The notes under the pieces are model-generated. The model was given only the letters and a program-made list of their open reading frames with translations. It ran no database searches and had not been told where the DNA came from. Below, one piece after another: positions 1 through 6,537 of a DNA stretch of 7,908 nt. Made by a program: the position numbers and the translations under genes. The stretch is from Elusimicrobiota bacterium (GTDB lineage: Bacteria > RUG730): positions 1 through 7,908 of the forward strand of contig JAIRLV010000081.1 of assembly GCA_031259185.1 (NCBI GenBank). Direction: 5' to 3'. Numbering within the stretch: position 1 is the stretch's first letter; every line of letters begins with the position of its first letter.

Positions 1-2
1 AA

Positions 3-2381
3 ATAATTGAGATAGACGATTTAAAAATCACCAAAAAAAATAAAAATACATATCTGGAAATTAAAAAAAATAGCAAAATTTTTTTTACAGATACAAATAA
101 TGCGATTTTAGATTTTGAAATTTATATGACAAATTGGAGCTTGTTTGGGATTGCTAAAGGGTCTGGCAACCTAAATTTATATGCTCAAATAAATGAAGAT
201 TTAAAAACAGGACAAGTAGAACTAAAAAATTTTTGGGTTACAAAACTTTTTTTTAGGGATGATTTATTAAAATTCTCATTTAGAGACGGGGAATATCATG
301 ACATACTTGAAATATCTTCATCGGATCCTAAAAATGGGATAAATGGAAAAGTATTATTAAACGATGGAAATGTAATATTAAAACAAGTTGCTTATCAAAA
401 CGAAACTGCAAAAAGTTCAATAATAGTTGACGGTGAAATTTTAAAAAATAAAAACATAGATATGGATATAAAAATAAAAAAAATTAATGCTGACATTATA
501 ACAAAAATTTTTAATATAGGTTTTTTTATTAGTGGTATTTCTGATATAAATGCGAATGTGTCAAATACAACTTTTGATCCTATTATAGAAATTGACGGAA
601 ACTTAAAAGATGGAAAATTTGATATGTTAAGATATAAAAAATTGTTTGCAAAAGTAGAAATAACAAAAAATTGTATACACATTAATAAATTTAACATTTT
701 TAGCGAAAATATATTTAAAATAGACGCTTCTGGAAAAATTCCATATCCGCTGGTTGATTCAGAGACAGATTTTGTCAATACTCAAAAAATGGATCTAGAT
801 ATAAAAGCTAGTAATACAAATTTAGGAATTTTAAAAGCATTGTTTAATGATGAAATTATACTTCCAAAAGGCAATGTTGATTTTGAGATGAATGTTGGGA
901 ATAGTATATTTGATCCTGTTTTAAACGGAAAAATAATAGTCTCAAAAGGTAGTTTCGGCTTAAAAGATGTAGCGAAAAATATATTTTCTATAGATTCGGA
1001 AATAATATTTGAAAATAATAAAGCTAATATAAAACAATTAACAGGTAGAATAGGTAAAGGTTTATTCTCTGTTTTCGGCGATATTATTTTGGAAGATTTA
1101 AAGTTTAAACATTTTGATTTTTATATCAAAATACCTTCAAAAAGAGGACTGTCCTTTGAATTAAATTTTCTAAAAATTCCGCAGCAAAATTTTATAAAAA
1201 TTATTCCGTCTATGCCTTCGAAAATTGAAGTAAAAGGCGATTTATACGTAAATGGGGATATAAAAAAATATTTAATAAAAGGCGATTTGGTTTTAAATGA
1301 TACAAATTTTACTTATCCGCCTTTACAAGAGGATCAAGATTATCCTAGTAAAAGTATTATAGAATATTCTATTTTTGAAGGAATGCAATTAGATATAAAC
1401 CTAATAACTGGAAAGAATGTTTGGTTTGAGAACGAGCTAATCAATTTAGCAATTGAGGGGAATGCTAATTTTAAAGGGAGTATAAATAATCCATTAGTCA
1501 ATGGAGATATGAATTTTTTGAGAGGAGATATTAGTTATCTTGGAATTTATTTTAAAATACTTGACGGCGAATTTTTCATCATTAACAATGAACCATTTGT
1601 TGGTTTGAGAGCAGAGACTAATATTCAGCGATATGATACTATTTTTAATAGAAAGGTAGAAGATACAATTTTATTGACGATAGAAAAAAGTTCTCTAAAA
1701 GATATAAAATTTAAGTTTGAATCACAGAATTATCCTAGCACTTCTTCAAGAGATGCAATGGGTTTAGCGATTACAGGGGGAGCTTTGGATGACATATCAG
1801 GAGAAGAAAGAGAAAATTATATGAGACGAGAATTTTATAGACTTATAGATACCACATTAACAACTCCAATAATAAAAATGTTAGTGCAGTCAACTGGTAT
1901 AGTAGATTTTGTAAAAGTTAACACTAGTATCGCAGAAAATAGTATTAATAATAGAAATAATCAATCAATTGCCAATAACTTATCTGGCAATGTTAATAAA
2001 AATACTAATCTTTTGTCAGGTACTAGTTTGACGTTAGGAAAATATTTAAACCCCAATTTGTTTGTAAGTTATGCAGTAATATTAGAGGAAAATGAATATA
2101 ATTTTGAAAGTGAGGAAACGTATTTAAGCTTACAACACGAAATAGAAGCAAAATTAAAATTGAAAAAAAATTTATATCTGAAAGGTTTGATAGATATTGG
2201 TTCCGAAAAATCTATGGCAAGCGATAGACAAGTTACATTAGAATATTCTTTCCCAATAGAAAGCAAAAATTTTTTTAAAGATATTTTCAAAAAAAATAAA
2301 ACTACTGAAAATCATTCAAAAGATGATGAAGTTGAAAATAAGAATAGCAAAAGAATGGGATTAAACGATTTTATTAAATAA
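3..2381 (+). CDS. tamB: TamB-like translocation and assembly module protein, 5' end outside window
   Basis: The reading frame is open from the window edge, so the gene starts upstream; 792 residues and a TAA stop are present. TamB proteins are anchored in the inner membrane and span the periplasm as a long hydrophobic beta groove, acting in outer-membrane protein assembly and lipid transport. Much of this protein reads as short alternating beta strands with repeated 'G-x-hydrophobic' turns, as expected for the AsmA/TamB fold. The family's C-terminal (DUF490) hallmark is clear: a 'SLTLGKYLNPNLFVSY' segment near 2020-2070 followed by paired strands ending in 'VTLEYSFPIE' (about 2232-2261). An Asn-rich linker (1938-2009) precedes that block. 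A 39-residue charged tail follows the usual last strand, which is odd. No TamA/BamA partner is visible downstream; upstream is not seen. The identification rests mainly on the C-terminal domain. Confidence 0.88.
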   Translation: MIEIDDLKITKKNKNTYLEIKKNSKIFFTDTNNAILDFEIYMTNWSLFGIAKGSGNLNLYAQINEDLKTGQVELKNFWVTKLFFRDDLLKFSFRDGEYHDILEISSSDPKNGINGKVLLNDGNVILKQVAYQNETAKSSIIVDGEILKNKNIDMDIKIKKINADIITKIFNIGFFISGISDINANVSNTTFDPIIEIDGNLKDGKFDMLRYKKLFAKVEITKNCIHINKFNIFSENIFKIDASGKIPYPLVDSETDFVNTQKMDLDIKASNTNLGILKALFNDEIILPKGNVDFEMNVGNSIFDPVLNGKIIVSKGSFGLKDVAKNIFSIDSEIIFENNKANIKQLTGRIGKGLFSVFGDIILEDLKFKHFDFYIKIPSKRGLSFELNFLKIPQQNFIKIIPSMPSKIEVKGDLYVNGDIKKYLIKGDLVLNDTNFTYPPLQEDQDYPSKSIIEYSIFEGMQLDINLITGKNVWFENELINLAIEGNANFKGSINNPLVNGDMNFLRGDISYLGIYFKILDGEFFIINNEPFVGLRAETNIQRYDTIFNRKVEDTILLTIEKSSLKDIKFKFESQNYPSTSSRDAMGLAITGGALDDISGEERENYMRREFYRLIDTTLTTPIIKMLVQSTGIVDFVKVNTSIAENSINNRNNQSIANNLSGNVNKNTNLLSGTSLTLGKYLNPNLFVSYAVILEENEYNFESEETYLSLQHEIEAKLKLKKNLYLKGLIDIGSEKSMASDRQVTLEYSFPIESKNFFKDIFKKNKTTENHSKDDEVENKNSKRMGLNDFIK

Positions 2382-2424
2382 GACTATTAACTTTAACTTA
2401 TAATATTTTTTGTCTATAATTAAC

Positions 2425-3930
2425 TTATTCGGATTTTTCAATTTCTTCTTTTTCTGTTTTGATATCTGATAATATTTTTTGAATTATCGGTATATCAGCT
2501 TTTTTGGCTAAAAATAATATAACATCTCCCTCTTTTAATAAAGTATTGCCTTTTACAATAATATAATTTTCTCCTCTACCAACTAGCATAGCTAAACTAT
2601 CGTTAGGCAATTCCAATTCGCTAATTGCCTTTCCTACAATTTTTCCATTAAAAGGGACAATGAATTCTAACAATTCCGCATCGAATTTGTCTTGTTGTTC
2701 AAATTCAATTGGATATTTTGATTTTTTGCGAAAAGGAGCGTGAACATTCAAAATTTTTGCCATATAAGGAATACTGCTACCTTGAACCAAAACAGAAATT
2801 AAAACTGCAAAAAATACAATATTAAAAAATATATCTGCTTTTTCTATACCGGAAATTAATGGAAAAGTTGCCAAAACAATCGGCGCAGCTCCTCTAAGCC
2901 CAACCCAAGAAATCATAAGTTTTTCATTTAATTTCATTTTGCTGAAAATCAGACATATAAAAATTGCGATTGGTCTTGCTACAAATAATAAAATACTAGT
3001 AATAATTATTGCAGGAAAAAACATTTGGATCAATTTTGAAGGATATACCAAAAGTCCCAAAGAGATGAACATTACAATTTGCATAAGCCAAGAAACAGAA
3101 TCATTAAAACTAATTAAAGACTTCTTATAGAAAAAATTTCTACTAGCTAAACTTACTCCCACTACATAAACAGCCAAAAAACCGTTCCCGTCAACCATAG
3201 TTGTTATAGTATATACAAAAATTACGCAAGCTATAGAAAAAACAGAATAAATACCTTCATACTCTAATTTTAACATATTAAATGAATAATGTATGATTTT
3301 GCCAAATATTATACCAGATAAAATTCCTATAATAATATTTTTTAAAAACATTACCAAAATTGATATAAAGGAAAATTCTGGATACGCCAAAATGCGTATA
3401 GAAGTCAAAGTCAATAAAACAGCCATAGGATCATTACTTCCAGACTCTAATTCCAAAAGAGATTTTAAGTTTCCTTTTAGGCTAATTTTTTTTGACCTAA
3501 GGATAGAAAATACGGCAGCAGCATCTGTAGAGGATACTATTGACCCCAAAAGCAAACTTTCTTTAAAAGGTAATTTCAAAATTTGCGAGGCTGCGATTGC
3601 TACTACAAGAGTTGTTAAAATAACGCCTAATGTTGATAAAACGATACCAGTACCAAAAACTTTTTTAATATTACTATAATCTGTATCAAGCCCGCCAGAA
3701 AAAAGAATAAATGTCAAAGCGATAACACCTATTGATTGAGCTAGTTTTATATTATCAAAATTTATTTTACCTATTCCTTCTGAACCTGCAAGCATACCAA
3801 CAGCCAAAAATATCAATAATAAAGGGATAGGAATAGTTGCTTTATTTGACAATTTGCTAGCCAAAATGCTTATTATTAATAATATAGAAATTGATAATAA
3901 AATATACTCAAATGCTCCTATAGATATCAT
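2425..3930 (-). CDS. nhaP2: NhaP2-type cation (K+/Na+)/proton antiporter with RCK_C domain
   Basis: A 501-residue inner-membrane CPA1-family antiporter that exchanges protons for K+ or Na+, probably for pH and ion balance. About 12-13 hydrophobic segments fill residues 5-390. CPA1 landmarks are visible: 'SSTDAAAV' (133-140), the ion-binding Asn-Asp pair in 'SGSNDP' (N166, D167), and 'WVGLRGAAP' (342-350) with the conserved Arg346. Residues about 412-487 form a TrkA-C/RCK_C domain ('VGKAISELELPNDSLAMLVGR', ending near 'LKEGDVILFLA'), typically a regulatory ligand-binding module. E. coli NhaP2 (CvrA) is about 578 residues with a further CorC/HlyC-type domain at the end; this one stops after RCK_C in a short charged tail. 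The start is fixed by a strong GGAGGA ribosome site 5 bases upstream. It is divergent from the CorC-like gene and convergent with tamB. Ion preference cannot be read from the sequence. Confidence 0.9.
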   Translation of the reverse strand: MISIGAFEYILLSISILLIISILASKLSNKATIPIPLLLIFLAVGMLAGSEGIGKINFDNIKLAQSIGVIALTFILFSGGLDTDYSNIKKVFGTGIVLSTLGVILTTLVVAIAASQILKLPFKESLLLGSIVSSTDAAAVFSILRSKKISLKGNLKSLLELESGSNDPMAVLLTLTSIRILAYPEFSFISILVMFLKNIIIGILSGIIFGKIIHYSFNMLKLEYEGIYSVFSIACVIFVYTITTMVDGNGFLAVYVVGVSLASRNFFYKKSLISFNDSVSWLMQIVMFISLGLLVYPSKLIQMFFPAIIITSILLFVARPIAIFICLIFSKMKLNEKLMISWVGLRGAAPIVLATFPLISGIEKADIFFNIVFFAVLISVLVQGSSIPYMAKILNVHAPFRKKSKYPIEFEQQDKFDAELLEFIVPFNGKIVGKAISELELPNDSLAMLVGRGENYIIVKGNTLLKEGDVILFLAKKADIPIIQKILSDIKTEKEEIEKSE

Positions 3931-3935
3931 AAAGA

Positions 3936-3941
3936 TCCTCC
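3936..3941 (-). promoter_or_regulatory. Ribosome binding site of the NhaP2-type antiporter gene
   Basis: Read on the minus strand this is GGAGGA, 5 bases before the ATG at 3930. It is a near-perfect Shine-Dalgarno match in a very AT-rich surrounding, which supports this start codon and predicts efficient translation. Confidence 0.85.
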
Positions 3942-3999
3942 AGCGAATTCATAAATACCATTCACATTTTTTTTAAAAGGCGATAAAATTATAAAATAA

Positions 4000-4027
4000 A
4001 TTATAGATAATTTTGTAATTTTTTTAA
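4000..4027 (-). promoter_or_regulatory. Weak promoter candidate for the antiporter gene
   Basis: On the minus strand, TTAAAA (4027-4022; four of six matches to the -35 consensus) is followed after 16 bases by a perfect TATAAT (4005-4000). It would give a leader of about 60 bases. Another TATAAT at 3993-3988 has no good -35 partner. In DNA this A/T-rich such matches arise often by chance, so this is only the best visible candidate. Confidence 0.3.
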
Positions 4028-4092
4028 GTGATTTAAGATTGATAAAAATATTTTCTAAAATGTTCCTAATATTATTTAATATATAATAAATG

Positions 4093-4112
4093 TATAATTA
4101 TATATAATTATA
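4093..4112. repeat. 20-base perfect A/T palindrome between divergent genes
   Basis: The two 10-base halves are exact reverse complements, with TATAATTATA on each side of the centre at 4102/4103. It lies about 35 bases upstream of the plus-strand -35 box and so could be an operator for a dimeric regulator, or simply an unwinding-prone A/T stretch. It consists only of A and T in a region that is almost entirely A and T, so a palindrome of this size is not far from chance expectation. Confidence 0.3.
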
Positions 4113-4145
4113 GTTAATTTTTCTATATGATTTTTATAAAATAAT

Positions 4146-4173
4146 TTGACAATTTTATATTTTTATTTATAAA
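4146..4173 (+). promoter_or_regulatory. Sigma-70-type promoter for the CorC-like gene and riboflavin synthase
   Basis: A perfect -35 TTGACA (4146-4151) is followed after 16 bases by TATAAA (4168-4173, five of six matches to the -10 consensus). Transcription would start near 4180, giving a leader of about 60 bases before the ATG at 4242. The exact -35, which includes G and C in otherwise A/T-only DNA, makes this the strongest promoter candidate in the window. The downstream riboflavin synthase gene probably shares it. Confidence 0.65.
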
Positions 4174-4189
4174 ATATATATTAAGTAAA

Positions 4190-4228
4190 AAATTTTTTAA
4201 TAATTTTAATGAAATAATTAAAAAATTT
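4190..4228 (+). repeat. 12-base inverted repeat in the CorC-like leader, ending at the ribosome site
   Basis: AAATTTTTTAAT (4190-4201) and ATTAAAAAATTT (4217-4228) are exact reverse complements separated by 15 bases. In the mRNA they could fold into a hairpin that fills most of the predicted leader and ends one base before AGGAG (4229-4233). All pairs are A-U, so the structure would be weak, and runs of A and T make such repeats common here. A role in modulating translation is only inference. Confidence 0.3.
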
Positions 4229-4233
4229 AGGAG
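4229..4233 (+). promoter_or_regulatory. Ribosome binding site of the CorC-like gene
   Basis: AGGAG lies 8 bases before the ATG at 4242. The match and spacing are ideal and decide the start codon. Confidence 0.85.
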
Positions 4234-4241
4234 CGTTAAGT

Positions 4242-5633
4242 ATGGACTCTGATGCGAATATACCCCTGAATATTTTTATTCTTTTTGTCTTGATTTTTGC
4301 AAACGCTTTTTTTGCAATGAGCGAAATTGCGATTATTTCTGTAAACTCTAATAGAATCAAAAAGTTGGTAGAAAAAGGAAATAAAAAGGCTGCTTTTTTA
4401 GTAAAAATAACACAAACGCCATCAGATTTTTTAGCCACTATTCAAGTCGGCGTTACATTGTCTGGGTTACTTGCTTCTGCTGTTGCAGCAGAAAAATTTT
4501 CTAATATGTTAACTTCAAAGTTAAGCTTTATACCCATTAAAGAAAATTTTCTTTCTGCATTTTCTTTAATTATCATAACAATTATTCTATCATATTTTAC
4601 ATTAGTTTTTGGCGAACTAATTCCAAAAAGAATCGCTATGAAATATTCAGAACAAATTTCTTTACAAATTGTTGGCATTGTATGGTTATTTTATAAATTT
4701 ACAAAACCGTTTGTGAGTTTTTTATCAATAAGTACAGATGGGATTTTAAAAATTTTTGGGTTAAATTTGACCAAAGAGCAACAAAATGTTACAGAAGAAG
4801 ATATTATAAATCTTGTTGACGCTAGCGAAGAAACAGGCGTTCTAGAGCAAAATGGAATAAATATGATAAAAAATATATTTGAATTTGAGGATAAAAATAT
4901 ATCTGAAATTATGACGCATAGAACTGCTATGATAGCTGTAAATAGCGATACTAATATAGAGGATTTTTTGAAAATTGTAGCTGATGAAGGCTATTCTAGA
5001 ATCCCAATTTTTAAAGATAATATGGACAATATTACAGGTATTGTTTACGTAAAAGATTTAATTCCTTTAATTAATAATAAAGAAATGTCTAATCTCAATA
5101 TTAACGATTATGCTAGAAAACCAATTTATGTACCAGAAACTACAAAATGTAGTAAGTTATTAATGCAATTTCAAGAAAATAAAATACATTTAGCTATTGT
5201 TATAGATGAATATGGTGGGACTTCTGGATTGGTTACAATGGAAGATTTATTGGAAATTATTGTCGGTAATATACAGGACGAATATGATGAAGAAGGACAA
5301 AAGGTTAAGCTAGTTGCAGATAATAAATATATTTTTGATGGAAGTGTTAGCCTAGAGGAAATTGAAAAAATTTTTAAGAATGATATATTTGAAAAAAATG
5401 ATGTGGATACAATCAGTGGATTTATTATAGATAGATTAGGAGAGATTCCAGAAATAGGAAAAACTATTAACTTAAAAATTAATGACAATGATCTTTATAT
5501 TTTGGAAGTATTAGAAGTTGACACTAAAAAGATCATAAAAATTCAAATGGAAAAAGCTGATAAAAATTTTGAGGTACAACCAACAATAAAAAACAAAGAT
5601 AAAGTTAAAGATAATGAAATCGGCACTGATTAA
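4242..5633 (+). CDS. CorC/HlyC/TlyC-family membrane protein (CNNM transmembrane, CBS pair, CorC_HlyC domain)
   Basis: A 463-residue inner-membrane protein with the complete architecture of the CNNM/CorC/TlyC family. A DUF21/CNNM membrane region covers about residues 8-175 (hydrophobic stretches near 9-29, 65-84, 103-125 and 139-160; conserved 'FGELIPKR' 123-130). A CBS-domain pair follows at about 220-341, with 'YSRIPIF' (251-257) and 'DEYGGTSGLVTMEDLLE' (322-338), and the CorC_HlyC transporter-associated domain lies at about 355-437. Characterised relatives export Mg2+ or Co2+, with nucleotide binding at the CBS pair; the old 'hemolysin' label is historical. Length is normal for the family. 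A hydrophilic tail of about 25 residues closes the protein. It leads a likely two-gene unit with riboflavin synthase, 47 bases downstream, and is divergent from the cation antiporter. The transported ion cannot be told from sequence. Confidence 0.93.
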   Translation: MDSDANIPLNIFILFVLIFANAFFAMSEIAIISVNSNRIKKLVEKGNKKAAFLVKITQTPSDFLATIQVGVTLSGLLASAVAAEKFSNMLTSKLSFIPIKENFLSAFSLIIITIILSYFTLVFGELIPKRIAMKYSEQISLQIVGIVWLFYKFTKPFVSFLSISTDGILKIFGLNLTKEQQNVTEEDIINLVDASEETGVLEQNGINMIKNIFEFEDKNISEIMTHRTAMIAVNSDTNIEDFLKIVADEGYSRIPIFKDNMDNITGIVYVKDLIPLINNKEMSNLNINDYARKPIYVPETTKCSKLLMQFQENKIHLAIVIDEYGGTSGLVTMEDLLEIIVGNIQDEYDEEGQKVKLVADNKYIFDGSVSLEEIEKIFKNDIFEKNDVDTISGFIIDRLGEIPEIGKTINLKINDNDLYILEVLEVDTKKIIKIQMEKADKNFEVQPTIKNKDKVKDNEIGTD

Positions 5634-5664
5634 AAATATTTTTTATTTTGAGTAAAAATCAAGT

Positions 5665-5671
5665 AAAGAGA
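5665..5671 (+). promoter_or_regulatory. Ribosome binding site that sets the riboflavin synthase start
   Basis: AAAGAGA lies 9 bases before the ATG at 5681. It is a moderate Shine-Dalgarno match. An in-frame TTG at 5648 would place this site inside the gene, so together with the conserved protein N-terminus it favours 5681. Confidence 0.6.
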
Positions 5672-5680
5672 ATAATTATT

Positions 5681-6316
5681 ATGTTTACGGGTTTAGTCGA
5701 AGATTTAGGATCAATTATTGAAAAAGGCAAAAATTTTATATTAGTAAATTCAAAATTAATAGATATTAAACTAGGTGATAGTTTAGCTGTAAATGGCATA
5801 TGTCTCAGCGTCGTTAAAATTAATGAAAGCATAAAAAATACTAAGAATTTTAAACTGGAAATCACGCCAGAAACTTTTTCTAGAACCACACTAAAAAATA
5901 TTAAAAAAAGAGAAAAAGTTAATTTGGAAAGAGCTATGCTTATGAATGATAGATTCAATGGGCATATTGTACAAGGACATGTTGATGGTATTGCCAAACT
6001 CACTAATATTACTATAAAAGATAACTCAAAAATTCTAAAATTTTATGTAAAAGATAAAAATCTATTAGATAATATTATAGAAAAAGGCTCTATTTCAGTT
6101 GATGGAATAAGTTTAACTATCGCTAAAAATTTTTTGAATGGCTTCACGGTTTCAATAATTCCAGAAACTTGGGAAAATACAAATTTACAGTTTAAAAAAA
6201 TAGGAAATTTTTTCAATATTGAAACAGATATAATTACAAAAAAAAGTAATAATAAAATCAACGATGATCAAAGTTTAAAGAATCTTCTAAAAAAAGAAGG
6301 ATTTTTTTATTTATAA
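5681..6316 (+). CDS. ribE: Riboflavin synthase, alpha-type subunit
   Basis: This 211-residue cytosolic enzyme joins two molecules of 6,7-dimethyl-8-ribityllumazine to give riboflavin and a pyrimidinedione, the last step of riboflavin synthesis. It shows the two tandem lumazine-binding half-domains. The N-terminal half opens with the near-invariant 'MFTGLVE', which fixes the start at this ATG, and carries 'VNGICLSV' (37-44; Cys41) and 'GHIVQGHVDG' (94-103; His100). The C-terminal half has 'SVDGISLTI' (139-147; Ser144, Thr146), 'IPETWENT' (160-167) and 'ETDII' (181-185; Asp183). These match the catalytic and ligand-binding positions known in the E. coli enzyme, including Phe2. The Thr usual in the 'CLT' motif is Ser43, a mild change. 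No FMN riboswitch is seen upstream, and no ribA/B/D/H lies in the window; it probably co-transcribes with the CorC-like gene. Called ribC in E. coli. Confidence 0.95.
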   Translation: MFTGLVEDLGSIIEKGKNFILVNSKLIDIKLGDSLAVNGICLSVVKINESIKNTKNFKLEITPETFSRTTLKNIKKREKVNLERAMLMNDRFNGHIVQGHVDGIAKLTNITIKDNSKILKFYVKDKNLLDNIIEKGSISVDGISLTIAKNFLNGFTVSIIPETWENTNLQFKKIGNFFNIETDIITKKSNNKINDDQSLKNLLKKEGFFYL

Positions 6317-6454
6317 ATATAAAAACAATAAATTTTATATACCAAATATTTTATAAGCAAAAAATTTGATTATTTTAATATTAACGCTAAAAAGAAAAGG
6401 TTTTTTATAAAATATGAAATCTAATTTGCTATTAGTATGGTTTTAGATAAACTG

Positions 6455-6484
6455 TTTAGAATATTGCACAAAAATCATTATAAT
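6455..6484 (+). promoter_or_regulatory. Promoter candidate for the dehydrogenase gene
   Basis: TTTAGA (6455-6460, four of six -35 matches) is followed after 18 bases by a perfect TATAAT (6479-6484). Transcription would start near 6491, leaving a leader of about 47 bases before the ATG at 6538. The 221-base gap after ribE also suggests a separate transcription unit. Apart from this site I see nothing definite in 6317-6537: no strong terminator hairpin and no RNA gene. Confidence 0.4.
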
Positions 6485-6537
6485 ATCATAATAGAATCAA
6501 AGTAAAACCAAAATCCTCACATAAATTGAGTATAAAA

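Larger units (their letters stand above)
3931..4241. other. Divergent, almost pure A/T intergenic region
   Basis: This 311-base gap lies between the start codons of two divergent genes, the antiporter and the CorC-like gene. I see no credible coding frame and no tRNA or known riboswitch. It holds the ribosome sites of both genes, a good plus-strand promoter (4146-4173), a weak minus-strand promoter candidate (4000-4027), a 20-base perfect palindrome (4093-4112) and a 12-base inverted repeat next to the CorC ribosome site (4190-4228). Both genes must be expressed from here, so any shared regulator of ion homeostasis would bind in this gap. The extreme A/T content makes small motifs and repeats likely by chance. 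Confidence 0.8.

Noticed and set aside
126-128. ATG that could be taken as the TamB start
   Set aside because: The same frame is open for 41 codons before it up to the window edge, the upstream residues have the same beta-strand character, there is no ribosome site before it, and TamB proteins are normally longer than 751 residues.
2382-2424. Terminator between the convergent tamB and antiporter genes
   Set aside because: There is a T run on the plus strand (about 2405-2411) but no convincing hairpin before it, and none on the minus strand either.
2939-3679. Plus-strand open frames inside the antiporter gene (2939-3130 and 3293-3679)
   Set aside because: They lie antisense to a well-conserved antiporter, lack ribosome sites, and their composition is that of reverse-complemented membrane-protein codons.
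5648-5680. TTG-initiated extension of riboflavin synthase
   Set aside because: The family almost always begins 'MFTGLVE', which starts at ATG 5681 and has a ribosome site at 5665-5671 inside the proposed extension.
5634-5680. Possible FMN riboswitch before riboflavin synthase
   Set aside because: The gap is only 47 bases, nearly all A/T, and shows none of the G-rich conserved segments of the FMN aptamer.
6304-6325. Inverted repeat TTTTTAT/ATAAAAA spanning the ribE stop codon as a terminator
   Set aside because: The stem is 7 A-T pairs only and no T run follows it on the plus strand, so it does not look like an intrinsic terminator.
6414-6446. Ten-codon open frame (MKSNLLLVWF) that could be a leader peptide before the dehydrogenase gene
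   Set aside because: Its only AAAAGG-like ribosome site is too far upstream (about 13 bases), it lies before the predicted promoter at 6455-6484, and no attenuator hairpin follows. Short frames of this size are expected by chance.
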